A stretch of 34,516 bases of DNA from Bacteroidales bacterium (GTDB lineage: Bacteria; Bacteroidota; Bacteroidia; Bacteroidales; VadinHA17), in the NCBI GenBank assembly GCA_020201035.1, contig JAIVHO010000043.1, positions 1-34,516 on the forward strand, written 5' to 3'. Within the stretch, counting starts at the first letter, position 1. The number at the start of each line of letters is the position of its first letter. The translations under genes and the position numbers were made by a program. Positions 8,655 through 15,907 of this stretch are shown one piece after another. Below the pieces are notes generated by a model. It searched no databases. It was given only the letters and a program-made list of their open reading frames with translations, and had not been told where the DNA came from.

Positions 8655-9074
8655 CTATTCCACGCCTTTTTGTTTAAGGACTTCTATAAGCTCATCTTCA
8701 GGAAAAAATCCCACATGCCGGGCATACTCAACTCCGTTTTCATCCAGAAATACCTGTGTGGGAATAGCCTGGACGCCATATTTATCGGCATACGGACTTC
8801 CTTCAGGAGTCCACACATCGTAAAATACTACCTTCACCTGTGAGCCGAACTTTTCTTCAACGGATTTCATGATTGGCTGCATCTGCTGACAGGGGATACA
8901 TCGTACCGAACCAAGTTCAATAAAGGTTACCCTGGGCTTAACATCATCCTTTACCTGAACGGTTGCTGCTTCCTGTTTTGTTTCTGTCCCGGGATTATGG
9001 CCGCAACCGTTAATAAACAGAGATGCCATAACAATCATTACCGGCAAGATTTGTTGTAAAGTTTTTCTTTTCAT
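8655..9074 (-). CDS. Thioredoxin-like lipoprotein
   Basis: A 139-residue protein with a lipoprotein signal (lipobox LFINGC, Cys24) and a short linker, followed by a thioredoxin domain from about residue 48. The active site is CIPC (Cys59-Cys62) in GSVRCIPCQQMQP, and the cis-proline loop is IPTQVF. It resembles the small thioredoxin family often seen beside CcdA/ArsG-type genes. Attached to a membrane facing the periplasm, it could reduce disulfides or release thiol-bound metalloids. It is the first gene of the efflux operon, which is unusual for an RND system and hints that the substrate is thiol-linked (inference). No convincing promoter was found in the 140 nt upstream. Confidence 0.88.
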   Translation of the reverse strand: MKRKTLQQILPVMIVMASLFINGCGHNPGTETKQEAATVQVKDDVKPRVTFIELGSVRCIPCQQMQPIMKSVEEKFGSQVKVVFYDVWTPEGSPYADKYGVQAIPTQVFLDENGVEYARHVGFFPEDELIEVLKQKGVE

Positions 9075-9214
9075 ACGTTTAAAATTTTACTATTTTTTTT
9101 TATAAAATACGGTGTATTACAGCCCCCCATCAGGTTAGACACCATCAATATGAAAATCCTGCAAGGTGGGCTTGTCTGCTACTGATACCCTTCAGCGGGC
9201 TTCGTTCTCTTAGT

Positions 9215-9574
9215 TCATTCTGAAATGGTTTTAATATAGGTTATAATCCTTGAAAGATTATCATCGGTTACTGGTGTTTGTCCTTTTACAATTCCAAAAT
9301 CGGTTGTATTGATATGTACAAAATTTACAATACCATGATCCTTCATTATCTTTTCAGCACAGTTGAAAGGACATCCGTCAATTACTACCACTTTTTTTGA
9401 TGTGTTCTTTACATTTTCAATAAGCTTTTCATCGTTAATGGCCACTTTGGGCAAACAAATCATGTCTGCCTGTCCGCTTTCTGCCATCATCCGTGCTACC
9501 CTGTCAGCATAGCAACCGGTATTTGATGCTCCTGAGCAGGAGACGATCATTATGTTTAAATCTTGTGTAGTCAT
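9215..9574 (-). CDS. DGC-domain putative zinc-binding protein
   Basis: A 119-residue cytoplasmic protein. The signature Asp66-Gly67-Cys68 in VIDGCPFNCAEK identifies the DGC family (putative zinc-binding; biochemical role not established). Further cysteines at 13 (SCSG), 21 and 72 sit in the positions typical of the family, plus Cys40. The fold is predicted to be an alpha/beta domain beginning NIMIVSCSGAS. It is the last gene of a six-gene leftward run; its start overlaps the OsmC-family stop by 4 nt (ATGA). Association with OsmC and AhpD-like redox proteins suggests a metal or thiol sensing/handling role. Confidence 0.85.
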   Translation of the reverse strand: MTTQDLNIMIVSCSGASNTGCYADRVARMMAESGQADMICLPKVAINDEKLIENVKNTSKKVVVIDGCPFNCAEKIMKDHGIVNFVHINTTDFGIVKGQTPVTDDNLSRIITYIKTISE

Positions 9575-9990
9575 AATTTCTCCTTTTTTATCATTTCACC
9601 ATGTATCTCACACGCCTTGCTTAGCGTGTTGGTAATGGTTCCGAATTTTAATATGTTTTTGTGCCAGTTATTCATTATTCGTTCATCGGCATCGGTTTCT
9701 ACTTCTAATTTGTAGTTGATTTCTTTCATGTAGGGCGGATTGTCATTTCTTTCTCCATGGATGGTAAGCCTTGCTTTGCGGTAAGGTATTTTTAGTATCT
9801 CCGAATAGCGTTGAACATTTTTAAGTATACAGGCTGCCAGCGAAGTAAGCAGCAACTCTGCCGGGTTAGGCAGCACATTGTCACGCCCTGAAGTAGCATC
9901 GAATTGTATTTCCGATTGGTTTGCTTCAGCTTTGGCAGTGCCCGGGGGCAAAACATGCGCTGTTATTTTGTATTCAAGCATACTGTTCAA
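9571..9990 (-). CDS. OsmC/Ohr-family peroxide or thiol-redox protein
   Basis: A 139-residue OsmC-family protein. These enzymes reduce organic hydroperoxides or handle low-molecular-weight persulfides using two cysteines. Cys54 in LLLTSLAACILKN and Cys127 in LSKACEIHG match the family's catalytic pair. PNPAELLLTSLAAC is the typical signature preceding the first Cys. Met4 is an alternative start. It overlaps the DGC gene by 4 nt and follows the AhpD-like gene by 7 nt. Its substrate cannot be assigned from sequence; the YhfA/YeiN-like branch is as likely as Ohr. Confidence 0.88.
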   Translation of the reverse strand: MNSMLEYKITAHVLPPGTAKAEANQSEIQFDATSGRDNVLPNPAELLLTSLAACILKNVQRYSEILKIPYRKARLTIHGERNDNPPYMKEINYKLEVETDADERIMNNWHKNILKFGTITNTLSKACEIHGEMIKKEKL

Positions 9991-9997
9991 CTTTTAT

Positions 9998-10261
9998 TTA
10001 CAGGTTTATACTTATGCCTTTGTTATTATCCTTGCTGTCATTACCCAGCAATTTCTCAGCGTGGTTGTAAATATCTGTTATCGGCCGCTGTTTTATCATT
10101 TTACCAAGCTCAATTGCTTCGCCGGCTTGCTCCCTGGTGCAGCCAAGCTCTAATGCTTTTTTAAAATGATAGTCGAGACACGGACGGCATCCGCCTGCAA
10201 TAGAAGCTGCAATTCCTGCCAGTTCAATAGTTTTTGCATCGAGATGTTTGAATTTTTCCAT
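9998..10261 (-). CDS. Carboxymuconolactone decarboxylase/AhpD-like small protein
   Basis: An 87-residue, all-helical protein. It contains Glu13, then 11 residues, then Cys25-x2-Cys28-x3-His32 (GGCRPCLDYH), the proton-relay and disulfide motif of AhpD-type alkylhydroperoxidases. The second part, REQAGEAIELGKMIKQRP, matches the helical half of the small CMD family. Such proteins act as hydroperoxide reductases or disulfide reductases with a thiol partner. It is 20 nt after the IscA-like gene and 7 nt before the OsmC gene, so an oxidoreductive unit of AhpD-like plus OsmC-like proteins is plausible. Confidence 0.87.
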   Translation of the reverse strand: MEKFKHLDAKTIELAGIAASIAGGCRPCLDYHFKKALELGCTREQAGEAIELGKMIKQRPITDIYNHAEKLLGNDSKDNNKGISINL

Positions 10262-10281
10262 TTCCGGTAGATTCTAATGAT

Positions 10282-10575
10282 TTAACAACATCCTCCTGTT
10301 TGATTATCTGTTGATGGTTTTACTGTTCTGAAACCATCCTTCGTGTAATCAATCGTAATGTTTGAAAGTATTTTCTCAGCATCGGGCGTAACGAAGATGT
10401 CAACACCGCTCATCTGAATCACCAAATCATCCTTAGCCGGGTTTTCCTCTGTACCCATTTGCAAAGAGGGGCTGCAACATCCTTGTACGGTATAAAACCG
10501 GATACCTGCTTTTGGATTATTACTTTGATCAATCAGTTTCTTAAACTGGTTTAATGCATTATCTGTGAAATTCAT
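10282..10575 (-). CDS. IscA/HesB-like Fe-S biogenesis-type protein
   Basis: A 97-residue protein of the HesB/IscA fold. The first cysteine site is VQGCCSPS (Cys33-Cys34). The C-terminus ends GGCC (Cys96-Cys97) where canonical IscA has CGC, and the distance from Cys34 to Cys96 matches the family. The ending is thus a variant of the A-type carrier ligand set. It could bind Fe-S, iron or another thiophilic metal. It lies between DUF169 and AhpD-like genes (24 and 20 nt gaps), away from any isc/suf genes, so it is probably dedicated to this cluster. Confidence 0.85.
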   Translation of the reverse strand: MNFTDNALNQFKKLIDQSNNPKAGIRFYTVQGCCSPSLQMGTEENPAKDDLVIQMSGVDIFVTPDAEKILSNITIDYTKDGFRTVKPSTDNQTGGCC

Positions 10576-10599
10576 ACTACTATAGTTTTTTAATTACTA

Positions 10600-11367
10600 T
10601 TACTCTTGAAAAGGGTCAGTTTTACTGATACCCGCTGCTTCTTTACGTTTTAGCATAGCTAAGGCATTTTTGCCGCGTGAGTTTGGAATGGCCTTTTGGT
10701 TTAAAAATTCCAAATTTTCGGCAATGGCATCAAAATCTTTGAACGGAAAACCCAGAACGGTTTCATTGGGTTGGATATCCGTTGCATCACGGCAGCCATA
10801 ACATCCCATGCTCATATTAAATTTTTGTTCTAAGTACGGTATTGTTGTTGCATCAACACAGGTGGCTTGTAAAATGGCAGTGCTGCTATCTATCCTTTGT
10901 CCGCCGTTTATATTCAGGTTGGCCAGGGCAATCCACATGAGTTTCTCAGTTTCGTCTTCTACAACCACAATATCCGGTTCTATTTCTGCGGTTTCGAGCG
11001 GAAACAGATGCAATGATTTTAATTTGCCTTGCGGCAGGGTAGCCATCCCTTCAAACATAGCTTTACCTGTTGCTTCTTCATTTACAATACCAAAACCTAC
11101 TAATCCTTTTCCGGTTTTTAATCCTTCGGGTAATGGTTTAAAGCCAAAAGCGGCAGCAGCTGCCGGGCAAGCAATTCCATCCGCATCAAGTAATACATGA
11201 TCACCGTGACGTGCCTTCATCAACGCCTGGCAGTATCTGTGGTGCTCTACCTTCCTGGCATCTTTGGGCATTTGGCCTTCATTAAAAATGAACCGGACGC
11301 CAACAGGAAAAGTGTTTAATCCGAGTATTTCCTTTACATTTTTGGCTTTTGCTTTCATTTGTTCCAT
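10600..11367 (-). CDS. DUF169 domain protein
   Basis: A 255-residue cytoplasmic protein that matches the DUF169 family, whose function is not established. Family hallmarks include LGLNTFPVGVRF near the N-terminus, HHRYCQALMKAR (Cys46), GIACPAAAAAFGF (Cys67), a central GFGI segment, and MGCYGCRDATD (Cys189-x2-Cys192). Cys170 adds a fifth conserved-looking cysteine. These suggest a metal or Fe-S site. DUF169 proteins are frequent in anaerobes and archaea. It sits 7 nt after the Usp gene and 24 nt before the IscA-like gene, so an IscA-type carrier supplying its cluster is a reasonable guess. Confidence 0.88.
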   Translation of the reverse strand: MEQMKAKAKNVKEILGLNTFPVGVRFIFNEGQMPKDARKVEHHRYCQALMKARHGDHVLLDADGIACPAAAAAFGFKPLPEGLKTGKGLVGFGIVNEEATGKAMFEGMATLPQGKLKSLHLFPLETAEIEPDIVVVEDETEKLMWIALANLNINGGQRIDSSTAILQATCVDATTIPYLEQKFNMSMGCYGCRDATDIQPNETVLGFPFKDFDAIAENLEFLNQKAIPNSRGKNALAMLKRKEAAGISKTDPFQE

Positions 11368-11374
11368 AACACAG

Positions 11375-12310
11375 TTATCTTTTCCGTATTGGTATGATCA
11401 GTATATTGGAATCAGCATTTCGCGCCACCTGGTGGCTTACACTGCCAATAAAAATCTCTTCAAAAAAACCCCGGCCCTGGCTTCCCATTATAGTTAAGGC
11501 CACATTATTCTCTTTTATATAATTGAGAATAACCTGAGTTGGTTTACCATATTTAATATCAATATTTATCTCCGTTTCAGGATGAGCTGATTGAAAAGCA
11601 TTTTTAAGCCGTGTAAGCCTGGCTGAATCAATATTGTTAAACTCATCAAGCTGATGTTCTAAATGCTTACCTATTTTTACTTCATCCTGTACATGAAAAA
11701 GAGTCAGTTCAGGAATCTTTACCTGCTGATTTTTAATCCATTGAAACGCCTCTTCAGAGAAATCGGAGAAATCGGTTGGCAACAAAATATGGTCATTTAT
11801 TTTGGCAGATTTAAGGTCCCAGTCGGGTTCCTGCTTTTCAAGTTGTTGCATAATATGTTCATACTGATACAGGTTTTCTCCCGGAAATTCATCCATATCC
11901 GTCTTTTTCTTTTTTAATGGAATAACAAGTACCGGAGCTTTCATATTTTGTAAAATATCGGCAATAGTGCCGCCAATCGTTGATGAAGAACTGGTACGTC
12001 CATGTGAGCCTATAATTGTAAGGCCGGCACCCAGTTCCTGTCTTTTCTTTTCAAGCTCGATATAAGGGATACCGTAAATTAATTCGGTTGTAACCTGAAA
12101 CCCTTTTTTTGATAAAATATTTTTCTGGTCGTCCAGTTTCTTTTCCAGTCCTTCAATTGTAAATTTTTCAACCATTATCATGTCGCGTAAATTAAGCACA
12201 TGAATTAATGATATTTTCTCAATGCCGAGCGTTTTAAATATCCCGGATTGGTCAATAATCGCAGAAATTGCTTTTGAAAAATCAGTTCCTAATATGGCAT
12301 GTTTAATCAT
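11375..12310 (-). CDS. Two-domain universal stress protein
   Basis: A 311-residue tandem UspA protein. Domain 1 (about 1-135) ends with GSHGRTSSSSTIGGTIADIL, domain 2 (about 168-308) with GSQGRGFFEEIFIGSVSHQV. Both carry the G-x2-G-x9-G-S/G-type loop of ATP-binding Usp proteins, so nucleotide binding is likely in both halves. Usp proteins accompany stress adaptation and growth arrest. It is first in the six-gene leftward cluster ending with the DGC gene and probably carries the cluster promoter in the 146 nt upstream, where I could not pinpoint it. Confidence 0.9.
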   Translation of the reverse strand: MIKHAILGTDFSKAISAIIDQSGIFKTLGIEKISLIHVLNLRDMIMVEKFTIEGLEKKLDDQKNILSKKGFQVTTELIYGIPYIELEKKRQELGAGLTIIGSHGRTSSSSTIGGTIADILQNMKAPVLVIPLKKKKTDMDEFPGENLYQYEHIMQQLEKQEPDWDLKSAKINDHILLPTDFSDFSEEAFQWIKNQQVKIPELTLFHVQDEVKIGKHLEHQLDEFNNIDSARLTRLKNAFQSAHPETEINIDIKYGKPTQVILNYIKENNVALTIMGSQGRGFFEEIFIGSVSHQVARNADSNILIIPIRKR

Positions 12311-12456
12311 AATAGTACGATTTAAATAAGATGCTTTACTTTATTTAGTTATGTTTAAATCAATAATGCTTTCGGGTTGATTTGTAATACTACATTTCTC
12401 CTTTTCAATTTTCTGATACGTCAATTAATCAGATGATCAGATGATCCGGATCCGTT

Positions 12457-13776
12457 TTAAAAGAATCTGCCATAAATAAGTCCTGTAACCGTTGCAAGAA
12501 TTACTACGAGTAGTATATAAACTGCGGTCTTCTGTGTTCCGATTACGCCCCGGATAACCAGCATATTCGGAAGAGATAGTGAAGGACCTGCCAGAAGGAG
12601 TGCAAGTGCCGGACCTTTTCCCATACCTGCGCTCATCAATCCCTGAAGAATTGGCACTTCAGTTAGTGTTGCAAAATACATAAAAGCTCCTACCACGGAA
12701 GCAAACAAATTTGAAAAAACGGAGTTTCCCCCTACCAGACTGGCAACCCACTCATTCGGGATCATACCAGCCATTGCTGTATCATCATGGGTTGAGCCAA
12801 GAAGAAAGCCTGCTACCAGAACACCTATTGCCAGCAATGGCATAATCTGCTTGGTAAAGTCCCAGGTAGAAAGTGTCCATTCCTTATTATCCGGGTCATT
12901 TTTATCCAACAGGGTAATTATGCTAAGCCCTGTTATTCCCACAATTACCGGAACAAGGGGAGATGAGCTCAGGAACGCTGCCACACCAGTTGCAACAGCA
13001 GCGAGAAGCACATACAATCTGTTCAGCTTAAGTATGTAAATAAGCGAGAGTACCAGCAGTATAGCAAAAAATGATGTTATGTACCACTTATTGGCCCACA
13101 ACCAGTACCATGCCCCTTCAGTTACTCCTTCGCCGGGTTTCCCCCAGTTGGCAAAAACAAGTATAAGGACCAGGATAAAGAAATGAAAGGCAGTCTGCCA
13201 CATCGGTCTCTTCTCCGGCATATCAGGAAAATTCATCTGCTCGTCTCTCTTAGCCTTCTCCTCTTTACGATAAATAATTGACATGACTGATCCTATAACC
13301 ACTGCAAAAACAACGGCACCTATTATTCTGGCAACACCCATCTCAAATCCCAGTATCCGTGCCGTAAGTATTATAGCCAGTATATTGATGGCAGGTCCTG
13401 AATAGAGAAATGCTATGGCAGGTCCCAGGCCGGCACCACGCTTATGAATGCTGGAGAAGAGTGGCAGAATGGTGCAGCTGCATACAGCCAGAATTGTTCC
13501 GGAAACCGAAGCAACGGTATAGGCAACCCACTTTTTAGCCTTTGCCCCAAAATATTTCATTACTGCACCCTGACTAACAAAAACAGATATAACACCAGCA
13601 ATAAAAAAAGCAGGTAACAAACAGAGAATAACATGTTCCTGAGCGTACCATTTTGAAAGGTCGAACATTGCAATTATTGCTTCCCGGAACCTTGGGCTTT
13701 CAAGAGGCAAGAAAAATGCAAAGAGGAAAACAACTACAATCCACCCCAAAATTTTAAATTCTTGTTTCCATTCCAT
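12457..13776 (-). CDS. ArsP/UPF0718-type permease
   Basis: A 439-residue polytopic membrane protein of the DUF318/ArsP family, members of which export trivalent organoarsenicals. About ten TM segments are visible. The AVCSCTILPLF motif (Cys99-x-Cys101) and the FLYSGPAINILAI helix are family signatures, and the second half repeats the pattern at LAGPSLSLPNMLVI. A cytosolic loop rich in charged residues (YRKEEKAKRDEQ) separates the halves. It lies 54 nt after arsG and has its own TTCG-N8-CGAA operator 17 nt upstream, so it belongs to the arsR2/arsR3 regulon. A scar of a second copy lies at 17634-17726. Confidence 0.88.
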   Translation of the reverse strand: MEWKQEFKILGWIVVVFLFAFFLPLESPRFREAIIAMFDLSKWYAQEHVILCLLPAFFIAGVISVFVSQGAVMKYFGAKAKKWVAYTVASVSGTILAVCSCTILPLFSSIHKRGAGLGPAIAFLYSGPAINILAIILTARILGFEMGVARIIGAVVFAVVIGSVMSIIYRKEEKAKRDEQMNFPDMPEKRPMWQTAFHFFILVLILVFANWGKPGEGVTEGAWYWLWANKWYITSFFAILLVLSLIYILKLNRLYVLLAAVATGVAAFLSSSPLVPVIVGITGLSIITLLDKNDPDNKEWTLSTWDFTKQIMPLLAIGVLVAGFLLGSTHDDTAMAGMIPNEWVASLVGGNSVFSNLFASVVGAFMYFATLTEVPILQGLMSAGMGKGPALALLLAGPSLSLPNMLVIRGVIGTQKTAVYILLVVILATVTGLIYGRFF

Positions 13777-13793
13777 AATTTATTGTGCTTTAA

Positions 13794-13809
13794 TTCGTAT
13801 TTATACGAA
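13794..13809. promoter_or_regulatory. ArsR-type operator upstream of the permease gene
   Basis: The 16-bp perfect palindrome TTCGTAT-TT-ATACGAA contains TTCG-N8-CGAA, the same half-sites and spacing as the sites before arsR2 (15526-15541) and arsR3 (15874-15889). It lies between arsG and the permease start, only 17 nt from the ATG. A clear -7 element was not found here. Confidence 0.75.
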
Positions 13810-13830
13810 CATATGTTTCAAATTTTTTTT

Positions 13831-14532
13831 TTAAAAATAGACGGTAATCACATAATAAATTCCCACAGCTATAAACACTATAGAGATTATTCTGCGGAAC
13901 CACTTTTCAAATATCTTAATCCTGTTATATAACCCTCCTACACCTGAGATTGTAAATGCTATAAACCATGCAAAAATAATTACCGGTATTCCTGTTGCTA
14001 TAGCAAAAACAACAGGCAGGTAAAGTCCGGACGCACTGCCAATAGTCATTGGGATCAGCATTCCGAAATAAAGAACGCCGCTGTAGGGGCAGAATGCCAG
14101 GGCAAAAACAACACCAAGCAATAATACATCCCAGTAATTTTTGGTTCCCTTATTTTCAAAGTACTGAGTAAATTTCCCTGAACCCGGGAATTTAATTTTC
14201 AGGATGTCAAGCATAAACAAGCCGATAACAATAAGTAAAGGCCCGATAAACTTTTCTCCATACTTCTGAAAAACTCCTGACATGGCAAACTGATCAGCAC
14301 CCAAAAAGATAATAACCGCAATCATAGTGTAAGTAACTGCCCGACCCAGGGTATAAACCAATCCATTGTAAAATATACGGTTACGATTATTCAAATCCTT
14401 ACCTATAAATCCGATGGCCGTTATATTGGTTGCGAGCGGACAAGGACTGATTGCGGTCATTAGTCCAAGCACGAACACCGTTACCAGTGGTAAAGAACTA
14501 ACATCCAGTAATCCTGATAGTATTTCTTCCAT
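13831..14532 (-). CDS. arsG: ArsG-family membrane transporter (CcdA/DsbD-like), copy 1
   Basis: A 233-residue membrane protein with about six TM helices, of the CcdA/DsbD-beta/TauE-like superfamily. It belongs to the ArsG group, linked with ArsE and ArsF in resistance to aromatic arsenicals. Two conserved Cys-Pro motifs, SPCPLATN (about residues 29-36) and AFCPYSGVLYF, sit in TM1 and TM4, as in CcdA where they form a transmembrane disulfide exchanger. It is read directly after arsF (1 nt gap). It has the same length as the copy at 16824-17525, with most residues identical. It may move electrons to ArsF, export arsenicals, or both. Confidence 0.87.
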   Translation of the reverse strand: MEEILSGLLDVSSLPLVTVFVLGLMTAISPCPLATNITAIGFIGKDLNNRNRIFYNGLVYTLGRAVTYTMIAVIIFLGADQFAMSGVFQKYGEKFIGPLLIVIGLFMLDILKIKFPGSGKFTQYFENKGTKNYWDVLLLGVVFALAFCPYSGVLYFGMLIPMTIGSASGLYLPVVFAIATGIPVIIFAWFIAFTISGVGGLYNRIKIFEKWFRRIISIVFIAVGIYYVITVYF

Positions 14533-14533
14533 T

Positions 14534-14917
14534 TTATAATAGAGGTTTTATTTTATCTTCCATTTTCTTCCTGAACATATCAGGATTTGATACGGCATAT
14601 ATAAAGCCTTCGATTGTAAGGTCAACTCTCTTATTTTCCGATACAACCAGCAACATCTGGCTACTTACGCCCAGTTCATTACCCTTTTCCCTGCCAGCAG
14701 GCTCATCCAGATTAAATGAGGCAAAACTAACCTCCCTGCCAAACAATATTTCCACATTCTCCCTGGCTTCCGATTCAACGGTACGGCAGGTTACGCAACG
14801 GCTGTTAAAATGGAAATAATAGACTTCCGCTTTCGGTTTTTCCGGGTTGCCTGTTACAAAGCTTGTCAGTGAGGCTATTATTAACAGACTGCAACTTAAC
14901 AACATGTTAGATTTCAT
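14534..14917 (-). CDS. arsF: ArsF-family protein, copy 1
   Basis: A 127-residue exported protein with a thioredoxin-like fold. A signal peptide covers residues 1-22 without a clear lipobox. The motif FNSRCVTCRTVE gives a CxxC redox pair near residues 41-44. The family is annotated as the ArsF subunit of a nitroaromatic/arsenical-reducing system. It is flanked by arsE (4 nt upstream) and arsG (1 nt downstream), a compact arsEFG unit. Probably accepts electrons through ArsG in the periplasm. The second copy (16335-16748) differs by having a lipoprotein signal. Confidence 0.87.
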   Translation of the reverse strand: MKSNMLLSCSLLIIASLTSFVTGNPEKPKAEVYYFHFNSRCVTCRTVESEARENVEILFGREVSFASFNLDEPAGREKGNELGVSSQMLLVVSENKRVDLTIEGFIYAVSNPDMFRKKMEDKIKPLL

Positions 14918-14921
14918 GAAT

Positions 14922-15161
14922 CTAGCTGTTCAGGGTTATCAAATCCTTTATTTCACCCAGTGTAGGCACCCTTCCAGAAACTACAACCTTTCCATTAATT
15001 ACCAATCCAGGGGTATGCATTATCCCGTAACCCATAATATTGATTATATCCTCTTCCTTTGTAACTGTTGCCTCCAGGCCCATTTCCTGTAATGCATCCT
15101 TTGTTGCCTTCTCAAGTGTTTTGCACTTTGGGCAACCTGTTCCTAAAATCTTTATTTCCAT
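14922..15161 (-). CDS. arsE: ArsE-like small thioredoxin
   Basis: A 79-residue cytoplasmic mini-thioredoxin. The active site is GTGCPKCKTLE (Cys-Pro-Lys-Cys, about residues 10-13), followed by MHTPGLVINGKVVVSGRVP containing the cis-proline loop. This size class is usually found next to UPF0718 permeases and ArsF/ArsG. It lies 60 nt after arsR2 and 4 nt before arsF. The second cassette of the window lacks an arsE copy, so this one may serve both. Confidence 0.87.
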   Translation of the reverse strand: MEIKILGTGCPKCKTLEKATKDALQEMGLEATVTKEEDIINIMGYGIMHTPGLVINGKVVVSGRVPTLGEIKDLITLNS

Positions 15162-15221
15162 ATCAGTTAATTTATTTGTGCTTATTATAAGTTTTCAACT
15201 CTCCCTGCTTAACAGGTTTAT

Positions 15222-15521
15222 TTATATTCTCAGAAATTCCTTAAACATATCCTGTACCTCTTCCCACCTCTCCCGTACAAGGCAGTATTTAATCTTTGGT
15301 CCTTCAATTTCGCCCTGGATTAAACCAGCTGCCTTCAACTCTTTTAAATGTTGTGACAGTGTTGATTTCGCAACCGGTAGTTCATCGCTTAAATCACCAC
15401 TATAACAGCAAGCCTGATTTGATAGCAGATCCAGAACAAATATCCTTACAGGATGACTCAGTGCCCTTGCGTACCTTGCAATCTTTTCGTTTTTAAAACT
15501 TACCTCCTTTGTAACCTTCAT
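15222..15521 (-). CDS. arsR: ArsR-family repressor (arsR2)
   Basis: A 99-residue winged-helix repressor from the chosen ATG at 15519-15521. A longer reading to 15611 exists, but it would cover the operator and promoter, so the shorter start is preferred. Motifs: RYARALSHPVRIFVLDLL, sensor Cys38-Cys39 in NQACCYSGDLSDELP, recognition helix KSTLSQHLKEL, wing Cys80 in IKYCLV. The three Cys (C38, C39, C80) form a plausible trivalent As site. It heads arsE-arsF-arsG and shares most residues with arsR3. Confidence 0.92.
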   Translation of the reverse strand: MKVTKEVSFKNEKIARYARALSHPVRIFVLDLLSNQACCYSGDLSDELPVAKSTLSQHLKELKAAGLIQGEIEGPKIKYCLVRERWEEVQDMFKEFLRI

Positions 15522-15524
15522 ACT

Positions 15525-15572
15525 GTTCGTATTTTTGCGAACAAAGGTAGATATATTTTTAAATCCTCCAAA
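15525..15572 (-). promoter_or_regulatory. Promoter and operator of arsR2-arsEFG
   Basis: The palindrome GTTCG-N8-CGAAC occupies 15525-15542, three bases from the arsR2 ATG. Read on the minus strand, TACCTTTG (15549 to 15542) is a perfect TAnnTTTG -7 element abutting it, and TTTG (15572 to 15569) lies 19 nt further upstream as the -33. The operator thus covers the likely transcription start, a classic repression layout. Confidence 0.78.
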
Positions 15573-15687
15573 AATGATCTGTTTTTTTTCAAGAATACGG
15601 TAGTAGCACAAAAAATTACCTGAGTTGAATTACCGAACATAACATGCACTTATTACTGACATGTTCAGGGCAGTCTGTTCCAGCTAT

Positions 15688-15700
15688 ATTTCGCCGAAAT
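15688..15700. promoter_or_regulatory. Short-spaced ATTTCG palindrome between arsR2 and arsR3
   Basis: ATTTCG-C-CGAAAT has the same 6-bp half-sites as the arsR3 operator but a spacer of 1 nt instead of 8. It lies in the 296-bp region between the divergent arsR genes, which otherwise shows no gene. It may be an auxiliary binding site or chance. Confidence 0.35.
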
Positions 15701-15871
15701 TAATCAATCATCCTGACCATAGGATGCCATATACCTCTCATAAGTCCACCAATATCCCTGGATCAAATAGTCTGGTACTCCACTAATAACCGTATTATAC
15801 TGCCCGGTTCAGCAGTCGGCCGATTTGCATAATAAATAAAAAAACAGAAATCTGTTTCATAATCAAAAATC

Positions 15872-15891
15872 ATTTCGTTCTTTTGCGAAAT
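15872..15891. promoter_or_regulatory. ArsR-type operator upstream of arsR3
   Basis: A perfect dyad, ATTTCG-N8-CGAAAT, 16 nt before the GTG start of arsR3. The spacer, read on the plus strand, is TTCTTTTG, a weak match to a -7 TAnnTTTG; a TTTC at 15855-15858 lies about 19 nt upstream as a poor -33. Promoter identity is uncertain; operator identity rests on the shared TTCG-N8-CGAA core. Confidence 0.7.
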
Positions 15892-15907
15892 AACTAAACA
15901 GAACTAA

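Noticed and set aside
12413-12432. CTGAT-N10-ATCAG dyad containing the 12-mer ATACGTCAATTA seen in the arsR1 operator
   Set aside because: Only one operator half-site is present and the matching TGACG at the right distance is missing. It may be part of a weak terminator after the permease gene, but no T-run follows.
15522-15611. N-terminal 30-codon extension of arsR2
   Set aside because: It would cover the operator and promoter, and the extension lacks family similarity; the Met at 15521 aligns with normal ArsR starts.
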